This document shows positions 53,049-61,371 of a stretch of 64,000 nucleotides of DNA, piece by piece. Made by a program: the position numbers and the translations under genes. The notes under the pieces are model-generated. The model searched no databases. It was not told where the DNA came from and was given only the letters and a program-made list of their open reading frames with translations. Origin of the DNA: DASXTW01 sp036505215 (GTDB lineage Bacteria; Actinomycetota; UBA4738). Numbering within the stretch: position 1 is the first letter of the stretch; the number at the start of each line of letters is the position of its first letter. Where the stretch lies: the NCBI GenBank assembly GCA_036505215.1, contig DASXTW010000114.1, forward strand, positions 1 to 64,000, read 5' to 3'.

Positions 53049-53984
53049 TCAGAGGTACTGGTCAACCGTGACGAAGCTGTAGCCGCGAGCCCTGATCTCC
53101 TCGATGACGCGAGGAAGGGCGTAGGCGTCGAGGGTCGAGTGGTCGGTCGGGTGCGATCCCACGTGCATGATGATGATCTCCCCGGGCTGGAGGGCCGCCA
53201 GGACCCTGTCCACGATCTTGTCGACGTCCTGTCCGCCTGAGGTCCCCTGCCAGCCTCGGGTATCCACCGTCCAGTTGATCGCTCCGTATCCGAGCGAGTT
53301 GACCAGTTCGATGGTGTGCTGATTGGACGCTCCGAAGGGGAACCGGAACATCGGGTGAGTGTCCTTCCCCGTTGCTGCCTTTATCGCGCTCGCCGCCCTG
53401 GTGATCTGGTCGCGGACGGCCGGATCCGAGAGCTCGGTCAGGTCCGGGTGGCTGTAGCTGTGGTTGGCCACCGGGTATCTCGCCCCGATCTCGGTAGCGT
53501 ACTCCGGATAGGTCTCCACCCACTTCCCAGTGAGGAAGAAGGTCCCCCGCACCTGATAGTGGGCCAGTGTGGAGAGGATGGAGGGGACGGCGTCGGCATT
53601 GGCTCCGGCGTCGAACGTCAAGGCGACCACCTTCCTGGAAGTGGGGAGCCGGTACCACTGAGTTCCAACGAGCGACGCCGGGATCCCATTGGTGGGCGAC
53701 GGCTGAGGAGTGGGGCTCGGGCGAGGACTGCCAGTGGGACTGGGACGGGGCGACGGCCGGTGTGTCGGCTTGGGGCTCGGCGAAGCAGACCTTGTCGGTT
53801 TCGGTGCTGGCCCGGGCTCCGTCGTCCTCGAACGCGACGGACTGGACTCCGAGGACGGGATCGCCTTCGTGGCCCGGGGGGAAGGAAACGTGAGGGATAT
53901 CGCCGTGTCGCAGGCGGTCCCGAGCACGGCGATAGCAAGAAGAACACCGAAGCGCCTGGCGCGCATGCCGACTGAAGTCTTCAT
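53049..53984 (-). CDS. Polysaccharide deacetylase with Pro-rich linker (probable exported protein)
   Basis: 311 residues. An N-terminal hydrophobic stretch ends VLGTAC, a possible lipobox. It is followed by a Ser/Pro/Thr-rich spacer of about 75 residues (PSPKPTHRPSPRPSPTGSPR) and a NodB deacetylase domain. Motifs: ALTFDAGANAD (second Asp replaced by Ala, as in a known subgroup), NHSYSHPDL, FRFPFGASN, DTRGW and IIMHVGSHP. It would act on peptidoglycan or other cell-surface glycan. ATG at 53984 is used; 53966 is possible. Upstream 54023 is less likely. Confidence 0.86.
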   Translation of the reverse strand: MKTSVGMRARRFGVLLAIAVLGTACDTAISLTFPSPRATKAIPSSESSPSRSRTTEPGPAPKPTRSASPSPKPTHRPSPRPSPTGSPRPSPTPQPSPTNGIPASLVGTQWYRLPTSRKVVALTFDAGANADAVPSILSTLAHYQVRGTFFLTGKWVETYPEYATEIGARYPVANHSYSHPDLTELSDPAVRDQITRAASAIKAATGKDTHPMFRFPFGASNQHTIELVNSLGYGAINWTVDTRGWQGTSGGQDVDKIVDRVLAALQPGEIIIMHVGSHPTDHSTLDAYALPRVIEEIRARGYSFVTVDQYL

Positions 53985-54092
53985 GGGCCCGATGCTCGGG
54001 GCCACCGGCAACCGCGCCTTCACTCTCGGGTAACAGTCTGGTCACGGGGACGGACACCCTGGGCCGCGTCGGCCCTGTCTCTGTGCGCTCGG

Positions 54093-54836
54093 TCAGGAGC
54101 GGCCGTAGACGACCCGAACCAACGTGAGGCCGTGCGGCGGCGCGACGGGCCCGGCCGCGGCCCGGCGGCGAGCGGCGAGGATCTCCGGCATGGATGCGGG
54201 ATCTATCTTTCCCTCGCCCACCGCCACCAACGTGCCCGCCAGGCTGCGAACCATCTGGTGCAGGAAGGCATTGGCCACTGCCCTGATCTCCACCCGGCCA
54301 CTCGAGGCGCTCACGGCCAGCCTGCTGAGGGTGCGCACACTGCTGGCAGGAGTCTCGGTAACTCTGCAGAAGGACGCGAAGTCATGCTCTCCTTCGAGGA
54401 GCCTGGCAGCCGCTCGCATCCGGCTCAGACCGAGGAGCCCGGGATGATGCCAGACGTATCGAGCGGTGAAGGGACTCGGCACCGGTCCGGTATCGATCCG
54501 GTAGCGGTACTCCCTTCCAGTTGCGCTGTGCCGCGCATCGAATCCGTCTGGTGCCCTGCTCGACCGGAGCACGACGACCTCGGGAGCGAAAAGCGCGTTC
54601 AGCATCCGCTGCACCCGCCGTGGATCCACCTCGTCCGGAGCAACGAAGGAGGCCACCTGCGCCTCCGCATGCACTCCGGCGTCGGTCCTTCCGGCCACGG
54701 AGAGACGAGGCGGCTCCGGCAGCATCCGTCCAAGAGCTTCCTCGATCTCGCCCTGTATGGTTCGCGCCCCGGGCTGCCTGGCCCACCCATGAAAGTCGGT
54801 CCCGTCATAGGCGAGAACGAGCTTGATGACGCTCAT
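54093..54836 (-). CDS. truA: tRNA pseudouridine synthase A
   Basis: 247 residues. Modifies positions 38-40 of tRNA. YDGTDFHGWARQPG, catalytic Asp in GRTDAGVHAEAQVASF, YRYRIDTGPVPSPF, and FLHQMVRSLAGTLVAVGEGK. Follows rplQ as in most actinobacteria, but a GC-rich hairpin lies between. Confidence 0.95.
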   Translation of the reverse strand: MSVIKLVLAYDGTDFHGWARQPGARTIQGEIEEALGRMLPEPPRLSVAGRTDAGVHAEAQVASFVAPDEVDPRRVQRMLNALFAPEVVVLRSSRAPDGFDARHSATGREYRYRIDTGPVPSPFTARYVWHHPGLLGLSRMRAAARLLEGEHDFASFCRVTETPASSVRTLSRLAVSASSGRVEIRAVANAFLHQMVRSLAGTLVAVGEGKIDPASMPEILAARRRAAAGPVAPPHGLTLVRVVYGRS

Positions 54837-54877
54837 CGAGCCGGGGCCGAGCGAGTCGACGTCAAGGGCGGCGCGTA

Positions 54878-54933
54878 GCCGGCGGGGGCCCCCCGCGATC
54901 GAGCGCGTAGCGCGAGCGAGCGGGGGTGCCGGC
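54878..54933. repeat. GC-rich palindromic element between rplQ and truA
   Basis: Outer arms GCCGGC (54878-54883 and 54928-54933) and inner CCCCCGC with GCGGGGG enclose a sequence of repeated GAGCG/GCGAG units. It can fold into a long hairpin and might attenuate or end transcription after rplQ. There is no U-tract. Its GAGCGxAGCGAG wording resembles the repeat at 37.5 kb. Confidence 0.5.
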
Positions 54934-54958
54934 GTCAACAGCCGCCCAGTCGCCCGCC

Positions 54959-55327
54959 CTACTCCTCCTCTTCGGCCGGCAGGAGCTCGATGAGGGCCAT
55001 CGGCGCCCCGTCGCCCTGGCGTTGCCCGAGCTTGAGGATCCGCGTGTACCCGCCGTTCCGCTCGGCGAACCTGGGCCCGATCTCCGAGAAGAGCTTGTGG
55101 ACCACATCGCGATCCGGGACGGCCTTGAGGACCTCACGCCTGGCGTGCACGTCGCCCTTCTTGGCGAACGTGATGAGGTGCTCGGCCACCGGTCGGAGGG
55201 CCTTCGCCTTGGCCTCGGTGGTCCGGATCCGTTCGTGCTGGAACAGCTGGGCGGCCATGGTGCCGAGGAGCAGCCTCTGATGGTCAGGGCCGGACCCCAG
55301 GCGAGGGCCTTTCTTCGGCTTCGGCAC
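54959..55327 (-). CDS. rplQ: 50S ribosomal protein L17
   Basis: 122 residues. RLGSGPDHQRLLLGTMAAQLF and RIRTTEAKAKALRPVAEHLITFAK, ending EEEE. GTG start directly after the rpoA TAG stop (TAGGTG), with the ribosome binding site GGGAGGAG inside the last rpoA codons. Confidence 0.97.
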   Translation of the reverse strand: MPKPKKGPRLGSGPDHQRLLLGTMAAQLFQHERIRTTEAKAKALRPVAEHLITFAKKGDVHARREVLKAVPDRDVVHKLFSEIGPRFAERNGGYTRILKLGQRQGDGAPMALIELLPAEEEE

Positions 55328-56260
55328 CTACTCCTCCCGGAGAGACAGGCCGAGCTCGTCGAGCTTGGCCTTGACCTCGTCGATGGACTTCTGGCCGAAG
55401 TTGCGGATGTCCATCAGCTCAGCCTCGCTCTTCTGCACCAGCTCCCCGACCGTGTTGATGCCCTCGCGCTTCAGGCAGTTGTAGGAACGGACGGACAGGT
55501 TCAGCTCCTCGATGGTGAGCGCCAGATCACCGGTGAGCTCTTTCTGGTCCTGAGCGGGACCCACTTGGAGCCCCTCACTCACCTCCAGCTCACTGAACAG
55601 GTTGATCAGCTCGGAGAGCGTGACGCCGGCAGAGGCGAGCGCCTTGCGAGGCGTCTGCGAGCCGTTGGTCTCCACGTCCAGGATCAACCGGTCCCGGTCC
55701 GTCATCTGCTCGACCCGGGTGTTCTCCACCGAGTACGTCACCCTGCGAACGGGCGAGAAGATGGAGTCCACCGGGATCACGCCGATTGGATCGCGCGGGT
55801 TCTTGTTCCGCTCGGCGGGCACGTATCCAACGCCTCGTTGTACCACCAGCTCGAGCTCCAGGTTCGCGCCGCGGGCCAGCGTGGCAATGTGCAGGTCCGG
55901 ATTGAGGATCTCCACACCGGCGGGCGGCTGGATGTCTCCGGCCGTCACGTCCGCGGGTCCCTTCGCCTTGAGGTAGGCGCTGACGGGCTCGTCCACCTCG
56001 GAGCGGATCACGAGCTGCTTGAGGTTCAAGATGATGTCGGTGACGTCCTCGGTGACCTTGGGGATCGTCGAGAACTCGTGCAGGACGCCGTCGATCCTCA
56101 CCGATGAGATCGCAGCGCCGGGGATGGAAGAGAGCAGTGTTCGCCTGAGCCCGTTCCCGAGCGTGTAGCCGAAGCCCGGCTGCAGCGGCTCGATGGAGAA
56201 CTTCGAGCGCGTGGGCGTGATTGTCTCTTCCTGAATCTGGGGCCGTGCGACGATAAGCAA
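55328..56260 (-). CDS. rpoA: RNA polymerase alpha subunit
   Basis: 310 residues. N-terminal assembly domain (FSIEPLQPGFGYTLGNGLRR) and C-terminal domain (LSVRSYNCLKREGINTVGEL). TTG at 56260 is chosen: AGGAGGT lies 6 nt upstream and the protein then begins LLIVARPQI as in relatives. The gene follows rpsK directly; rpsD, which usually lies between them, is absent. Confidence 0.96.
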   Translation of the reverse strand: MLIVARPQIQEETITPTRSKFSIEPLQPGFGYTLGNGLRRTLLSSIPGAAISSVRIDGVLHEFSTIPKVTEDVTDIILNLKQLVIRSEVDEPVSAYLKAKGPADVTAGDIQPPAGVEILNPDLHIATLARGANLELELVVQRGVGYVPAERNKNPRDPIGVIPVDSIFSPVRRVTYSVENTRVEQMTDRDRLILDVETNGSQTPRKALASAGVTLSELINLFSELEVSEGLQVGPAQDQKELTGDLALTIEELNLSVRSYNCLKREGINTVGELVQKSEAELMDIRNFGQKSIDEVKAKLDELGLSLREE

Positions 56261-56350
56261 CTGAGCACCTCCTGGCGGAGGATCATCCACTCCTACTCCG
56301 CCTCTCGCTTCCCCGGGCCGGTCGGCACCGGGGCCTTCATGTACAACCGA

Positions 56351-56743
56351 CTAGACGCGCCGTCTCTTCCGGGGACGGCACCCGTTGTGTGGGACCGGCG
56401 TGACGTCCTGGATTCCCAGGATCTCCAGACCGGTGGCGGCGAGGGACCTGATGGCCGTCTCCCGCCCCGAGCCCGGGCCCTTGACGTACACGTCCACCTT
56501 GGTGAGCCCGTGCTCCTGCGCCCGCCTGGCCGCTGCCTCCGCCGCGAGCTGCGCCGCGAACGGGGTGGACTTCCGGGATCCCTTGAACCCGACGTTGCCC
56601 GCGCTGGCCCACGAGAGCGTGTTCCCATCGAGATCCGTGATCGTGACGATGGTGTTGTTGAAGGTGGACTTGATGTGGGCCTGCCCGTGCGAGACGTTCT
56701 TCTTCTCCCGCCGGCGAGGCTTCTTGGTCTTGGGCTTTGCCAC
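56351..56743 (-). CDS. rpsK: 30S ribosomal protein S11
   Basis: 130 residues. GQAHIKSTFNNTIVTITD, KGSRKSTPFAAQLAAE, and the C-terminal DVTPVPHNGCRPRKRRRV. GTG start directly after the TAG stop of rpsM. The ribosome binding site lies inside the rpsM end. Confidence 0.97.
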   Translation of the reverse strand: MAKPKTKKPRRREKKNVSHGQAHIKSTFNNTIVTITDLDGNTLSWASAGNVGFKGSRKSTPFAAQLAAEAAARRAQEHGLTKVDVYVKGPGSGRETAIRSLAATGLEILGIQDVTPVPHNGCRPRKRRRV

Positions 56744-57121
56744 CTACTTCCCCTTCTTCCTCTTCACACCGACGGTCTTCTTGGGTCCCTTGCGGGTCCG
56801 GGCGTTGGTGTGCGTCCGCTGCCCTCGCACCGGAAGGCTCCGTCTGTGCCGGACTCCCTGATACGAGCTGATCTCGATCTTACGCTTGATGTCCTGGGCT
56901 ACGTCCCGGCGGAGATCTCCCTCCACTTTGTAGTTGCGGTCGATCCAGTCGCGGATCCGGATGACCTCCTCCTCCGTGAGGTCACGCACCTTGCGACCGC
57001 CGTCGAGGTCGAGCCCCCGAACGGTCTGCAGGGCCCGCGTGGGCCCGATCCCGTAGATGTACCGGAGGGCCACGTCGATCCGCTTGTCTCGGGGAAGGTC
57101 GACGCCTGCGATCCGAGCCAC
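56744..57121 (-). CDS. rpsM: 30S ribosomal protein S13
   Basis: 125 residues. ARIAGVDLPRDKRIDVALRY, YGIGPTRALQT, and GQRTHTNARTRKGPKKTVG. Standard length. The stop codon abuts the rpsK start (TAGGTG). Confidence 0.97.
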   Translation of the reverse strand: MARIAGVDLPRDKRIDVALRYIYGIGPTRALQTVRGLDLDGGRKVRDLTEEEVIRIRDWIDRNYKVEGDLRRDVAQDIKRKIEISSYQGVRHRRSLPVRGQRTHTNARTRKGPKKTVGVKRKKGK

Positions 57122-57133
57122 TTCGGTGTCCTC

Positions 57134-57250
57134 CTAACCCTGACGCTGCTTGTGGCGGGGATCCTTGGAGCAGATCACCATGACCCGGCCGTGCCGCCTG
57201 ATCAGCTTGCACTGGTCGCACATCTTCTTCACCGACGGCCGAACCTTCAT
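57134..57250 (-). CDS. rpmJ: 50S ribosomal protein L36
   Basis: 38 residues, MKVRPSVKKMCDQCKLIRRH, then GRVMVICSKDPRHKQRQG. Cys11, Cys14, Cys27 and His33 are the zinc ligands, so this is the zinc-binding form. It lies 12 bp before rpsM in the infA-rpmJ-rpsM order. Confidence 0.97.
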   Translation of the reverse strand: MKVRPSVKKMCDQCKLIRRHGRVMVICSKDPRHKQRQG

Positions 57251-57272
57251 GTCGCCTGCCTCTTTCCTTCCG

Positions 57273-57491
57273 CTATCGGTACCTGTAGATGATCCGCCCC
57301 CGCGACAGATCGTAAGGCGACAGCTCCACCAGGACCCGGTCCCCCGGGAGGATCCGGATGTAGTTCATCCGCATCTTCCCCGAGATATGAGTCAAGACCT
57401 TGTGTCCATTGTCAAGCTCGACCCGGAACATGGCGTTGGGCAGAGGCTCCACTACCGTCCCCTCGACCTCGATGGCATCCTTCTTCGCCAA
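57273..57491 (-). CDS. infA: Translation initiation factor IF-1
   Basis: 72 residues, the standard length, from TTG at 57491 (LAKKDAIEVEGTVVEPLPNA). HKVLTHISGKMRMNYIRILP and SPYDLSRGRIIYRYR follow. The open frame extends upstream to 57566, but IF-1 proteins begin at this AKKDA point. It heads the rpmJ-rpsM-rpsK-rpoA-rplQ run. The usual map, adk and secY genes are not upstream. Confidence 0.95.
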   Translation of the reverse strand: MAKKDAIEVEGTVVEPLPNAMFRVELDNGHKVLTHISGKMRMNYIRILPGDRVLVELSPYDLSRGRIIYRYR

Positions 57492-57632
57492 GCTCTCGGG
57501 TTTCCTCTCGAACACGCAGAAATACGCCGGCTCATTGCCGACGCGACCCCCAGTATACGGGGCCATCAGCGGGATCGTCTACCTTTCGCTCTGGGCGCAC
57601 GCCGGGGCGACGCGCGTCAGGAGCCCGGGCGG

Positions 57633-58841
57633 TCAAGCGCCGGCGATCGGGATGCGCGGGAAGGCTTCGGCAGGATCATCTCCCGGGACCAAGCGACGAG
57701 GCTGAGCCAGGTAGAAGCCCTGGCCGAATCCAACGCCCAGAGTTCGGAGCGCCTCGAGCTCCTCAGCCGTCTCGATCCCCTCCGCGATGATGGTCGAACC
57801 GATCTCCGAGGCGAAAGAGATCATGGCCGAGGCCAGGGCTCGACGACCTCGATCCTTGTCGATGCCCCGCGTGAGGGACATGTCGAGCTTGATGATGTCC
57901 GGCAGCATCACCACCACGTGCCGGAAGCTGGCGAATCCCGCCCCCGCATCGTCGATGGCCAGTCGTCCCCCCTCTGACCGAAAGTCATCGAGGGCCCCCA
58001 GCAGCTCGGCGTAGTCGGCCACCCTGGCGTGCTCGGTGACCTCGACCACGATTCGGCCCGCCTGCTCGTGGCGAAGGCTCCGTGCGACTCCCTCCGACGT
58101 GATTGCGTCCGGTGAGAGGTTGACCGCCAAGAACCAGCGGGCAGGGAGCCGATCGATCTCAGCGAGACCTCGAGCCAGCGCAGCCTGCTCGAGCTCGACC
58201 CGCAGTCCCACGGCTTCCGCTTCCTCGAACCACTCGTGGGGACCCCTGTCAGGATTCATGGTGAAGCGGGCCAACGCTTCGACCCCTTCGACCTGTCCGG
58301 TCCCGAGGTCGACGATCGGCTGCAGGGCCACGGTGAGACCTTCTCCCCGGATGATCCGGTGGGTCCGAGCAGAGCGCCGAAGGAGCGCCTCCCACTCCTC
58401 ATCCCGCTTCCGGAGGTAGTCGCCGACCTCCTGGACCAGGGCGGCCGTGATCCCTTTCGAGAAGATGGCATGGCCCTCGACGCACTCACGGATGGCCGTG
58501 AGGATCTCCTCCGGGGGAGCACCCTTCACCAGGTAGCCCGCGACGCCGGCCGCCAGCAACTGGAGGAGGGTAGCCCGCTCCTCTTGCGCGGAGACGGCGA
58601 TGACCCGGGTGTCGGCCGAGCGCGATCGCAGCTCCCTGGCGACCCTGGCACCACCGCCTCCCGGCATCCTGGCGTCGACCAGGGCCACCTCGGGCCTGTG
58701 GCGTTCGGCAAGCTCGATGGCCTCCCCCGTATCCTCGGCCACGCCTACCAGGTCCAGCGAGCCCTCCTTGCCGATGAGTTCGATCAGGGCCTCGCGTAGG
58801 TCCGGATCGTGATCAGCGACAAGCACCCGGATGCGCTCCAT
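57633..58841 (-). CDS. Response regulator with EAL cyclic-di-GMP phosphodiesterase domain
   Basis: 402 residues. An N-terminal receiver: VLVADHDPDLREAL (acidic pair), the phospho-acceptor in LVDARMPGGG, VSAQ and YLVKGAPPEE (Lys). A linker leads to an EAL domain: VEALARF, AVNLSPDAI, VEVTEHARV, IDDAGAGFAS, KLDMSL and AEGIET. The catalytic residues look complete, so degradation of cyclic-di-GMP is expected. It lies 3 nt from the stop of the zinc-ribbon gene, on the same strand, and 140 bp from infA. Confidence 0.88.
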   Translation of the reverse strand: MERIRVLVADHDPDLREALIELIGKEGSLDLVGVAEDTGEAIELAERHRPEVALVDARMPGGGGARVARELRSRSADTRVIAVSAQEERATLLQLLAAGVAGYLVKGAPPEEILTAIRECVEGHAIFSKGITAALVQEVGDYLRKRDEEWEALLRRSARTHRIIRGEGLTVALQPIVDLGTGQVEGVEALARFTMNPDRGPHEWFEEAEAVGLRVELEQAALARGLAEIDRLPARWFLAVNLSPDAITSEGVARSLRHEQAGRIVVEVTEHARVADYAELLGALDDFRSEGGRLAIDDAGAGFASFRHVVVMLPDIIKLDMSLTRGIDKDRGRRALASAMISFASEIGSTIIAEGIETAEELEALRTLGVGFGQGFYLAQPRRLVPGDDPAEAFPRIPIAGA

Positions 58842-58843
58842 GG

Positions 58844-59152
58844 CTACTCAGCGCCCCGGTTCCCATCGGACCGTCCGCGAGATTTCTCCCGGCGAGGGCT
58901 GGCACGCTGCCGAGGTGAGCGCTCAGGGATCCGCCGCGCCGACGGCTCCGGACGGCTCGGACCTTTGGCGCGTTTCCCCAGCAGTGGACGAACCGCGCTC
59001 AGAGGCACAGGCTCGTGGCCACGCCCCCAGCGTTTCCATCCGCACGCGTTGCACAGCGTGAACGAAATCGTGTCGCCGTTGGGCTGCATGGTCACGGTCA
59101 GCAGTTCGTGAGAACCACAGGTCGGGCAGCGGGCTCGCCGATCGTCATCCAT
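58844..59152 (-). CDS. Zinc-ribbon protein with basic tail
   Basis: 102 residues. CPTCGSHELLTVTM and LCNACGWKRWGRG form a two-CxxC zinc ribbon about 25 residues long, followed by an arginine- and serine-rich tail (RIPERSPRQRASPRREKSRG). The fold suggests binding to nucleic acid or protein. The stop is followed by 2 bp and then the response-regulator-EAL gene, so the two are co-transcribed. Function unknown. Confidence 0.7.
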   Translation of the reverse strand: MDDDRRARCPTCGSHELLTVTMQPNGDTISFTLCNACGWKRWGRGHEPVPLSAVRPLLGKRAKGPSRPEPSARRIPERSPRQRASPRREKSRGRSDGNRGAE

Positions 59153-59343
59153 CTAACTCGGATTCATCCTTGCCCGCAGTTCGGCTCTTTTGCACCGGCC
59201 AATCGCCCTATTTGACTAGTTAATTCCGGCCGGGCGTCAGATAGGCCCTCCGAACTAGTCCGCGACAAGCGGCCACGCTCTGCCGGGCGTCCTTACTCAC
59301 CGGGATAGATGGGTCGATATTTCGGAGGAACGGAAGGGACTTC

Positions 59344-59841
59344 ATGACGCCCACCGAATCTGCCGCGGCCCTGCCCGGAGCTGACCGAGGCTCCCCGTCT
59401 TCAGTGGCGCCGCCCATTCTCGTAGTGGAAGACGACACCGCTCATGCGCTTCTGGTGGAACGGGTCTTTCAGAAGGCAGGACTCATGAATCCGGTTGTGG
59501 CGTTTCGCGACGGGCGAGAGGCCGCTGCCTATCTCGCCGGCGACGGCCCGTACTCCGAGCGCATCCGCCACCCTCTCCCCGTGCTTGTCTTGCTCGACAA
59601 CGGTGTCCCAGGGATGTCGGGCTTGGCGGTTCTCTCCTGGATTCGAGAGCAACCCGGGCTCGAGCAACTGCCCGTGATCATGTTCTCCGGTTCGACCGAG
59701 TCGGAGGATATCGATCGGGCGTTCCAACTCGGGGCGGACTCGTATCTGGTGAAACCCGTTGCCTTCGAGGCGCTTATCGATACCGTGAGCGGCCTCGGGC
59801 TTCCCTGGATCCTGCTCGATCGTCGAACACGCGATGACTGA
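59344..59841 (+). CDS. Single-domain response regulator
   Basis: 165 residues. The receiver domain has LVVEDDTAHALLVERVF, LLDNGVPGMSG with the phospho-acceptor Asp, MFSGSTES and YLVKPVAFEAL, as in Rcp1-like single-domain regulators. About 20 extra residues precede it. A good ribosome binding site (GGAGG) is present upstream. It overlaps the GGDEF-EAL gene by 8 nt, so it probably controls that enzyme. The promoter likely lies in the 190 bp gap 59153-59343, which has no other gene. Confidence 0.9.
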   Translation: MTPTESAAALPGADRGSPSSVAPPILVVEDDTAHALLVERVFQKAGLMNPVVAFRDGREAAAYLAGDGPYSERIRHPLPVLVLLDNGVPGMSGLAVLSWIREQPGLEQLPVIMFSGSTESEDIDRAFQLGADSYLVKPVAFEALIDTVSGLGLPWILLDRRTRDD

Positions 59842-61333
59842 ATCCCGGACCCGCCGGGGGGTTCGCGGAAGCGTGTGGCGCTGGTATCTGGTCGTGGGCT
59901 TCGTCGCGTGGGGGCTCTACCTGGTCCTGCCTCGGGGAGGACCGACTCAGGGTCTCCTCTATGTCGGACTGGGAATCTTGGTGGTTGCTGCCATTTCAGG
60001 AAGAAAGGAACTCGAGGAGAAGATCGCTCACCAGGCGCTCTACGACCCGCTGACCGATCTGGCCAACCGGGCGTTGTTTGCCGATCGTCTCAAGCAGGCG
60101 ATCGCGGGGGCTCCTCGGCACGGCCGGCGGGTAGTGGTGCTGGTGCTCGACCTCAACGGCTTCAAAGCGGTGAACGACACCTTCGGCCACTCCGTTGGAG
60201 ATCAACTCCTCATCGAGGTGGCCGCTCGGACGGTCCAGTGCGTTCGACCTTCCGATACGGTGGCCCGGTTGGGTGGAGACGAATTCGCCATTCTGCTGGA
60301 GGACGCCGGGGTGCAGGAGGCGGTCGGAGTGGCGGAGCGGCTCCTCGAACGCTTCCGTGAGTCATTCGACATCGAGGGGCAGGAACTCTTCATCGATCTC
60401 AGTATCGGCATCGCCGAATGCCCGTCGGGCTCCGTCGGCGCCGAGGCCCTCCTGCGTGATGCGGACGCTGCCATGTACACGGCCAAGCGCGCGGGAAAGG
60501 GAGCCTACGAGATATTCCACCCTGAGTTCCACGTTGCAGTCCTGAAGCGCTTCGAGCTGTCGACCGACCTCAGACGGGCCATCGAGCACGGCGAGTTCGT
60601 TCTCCACTACCAGCCCATCGTCACGCTGAGGGAAGGAACGATCACCGGCGTCGAGGCACTGATCCGCTGGATACGCCAGGACGGGAGGATGGTGTCCCCC
60701 GCCGACTTCATCCCGGTGGCCGAGCAGACCGGACTGATCGTTCCCATCGACCGGTGGGTCATGAAGGAGGCGTGCCGGCAGGCCCGGGCCTGGGAGGAGG
60801 AGTTCTCGGACCGACCTCCGATAGGTATGAGCGTGAACATGTCGGTGCGGCAACTCCAGGACGCCCGGGTCACGAAGGAGGTCCAGAAGACGATTCAAGA
60901 GTCGGGCCTCGATCCCGCTCGCCTGACCCTCGAGATCACAGAAAGCGTCCTCATGCGGGAAGTGGAGGCTACGCTGGCGGTCCTGAATGAGCTCAAGACT
61001 CTCGGGATCCGACTTGCCATCGACGACTTCGGCACCGGGTTCTCCTCACTGAACTATCTCCGTCGTCTCCCTGTGGACGTCGTCAAGATCGATCGCTCCT
61101 TCGTGGCCGGGATCGCCAGCCAGAGCAGCGAGTGGACCCTGGCCCGGGGCATCGTCAGGCTCGTCCACGAGCTGGGCCTCGAGACGGTGGCCGAGGGAGT
61201 AGAGCGGGCCGATCAGCGAGCTCACCTGCAAGCGCTGGGGTGCCGGTTGGCCCAGGGATTCTTCTTCGCCCGGCCGATGGAGCCCGACGCGGTCGCCGCA
61301 TTGTTGGCAAAGACGAGCACCCGCTCTGCCTGA
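59834..61333 (+). CDS. Membrane GGDEF-EAL protein (cyclic-di-GMP synthase/phosphodiesterase)
   Basis: 499 residues. Two N-terminal membrane helices (WYLVVGFVAWGLYLVLP; LLYVGLGILVVAAIS) precede a GGDEF domain (YDPLTDLANRALFADRL, VLDLNGFKAVNDTFGHSVGD, RLGGDEFAILLED) and an EAL domain (GVEALIRW, MSVNMSVRQL, LEITESVL, IDDFGTGFSSLNYL, KIDRSF, AEGVE). Both catalytic sets are complete, so it may make and break cyclic-di-GMP. It overlaps the response regulator by 8 nt. Confidence 0.94.
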   Translation: MTESRTRRGVRGSVWRWYLVVGFVAWGLYLVLPRGGPTQGLLYVGLGILVVAAISGRKELEEKIAHQALYDPLTDLANRALFADRLKQAIAGAPRHGRRVVVLVLDLNGFKAVNDTFGHSVGDQLLIEVAARTVQCVRPSDTVARLGGDEFAILLEDAGVQEAVGVAERLLERFRESFDIEGQELFIDLSIGIAECPSGSVGAEALLRDADAAMYTAKRAGKGAYEIFHPEFHVAVLKRFELSTDLRRAIEHGEFVLHYQPIVTLREGTITGVEALIRWIRQDGRMVSPADFIPVAEQTGLIVPIDRWVMKEACRQARAWEEEFSDRPPIGMSVNMSVRQLQDARVTKEVQKTIQESGLDPARLTLEITESVLMREVEATLAVLNELKTLGIRLAIDDFGTGFSSLNYLRRLPVDVVKIDRSFVAGIASQSSEWTLARGIVRLVHELGLETVAEGVERADQRAHLQALGCRLAQGFFFARPMEPDAVAALLAKTSTRSA

Positions 61334-61371
61334 CCCTGGCCCTCAGCCATCCAGGAAAGGGCGCCCCTGGA

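Noticed and set aside
57134..57272. Longer minus-strand frame over rpmJ
   Set aside because: A different frame; the 38-codon L36 frame has the zinc-ligand pattern and correct order.
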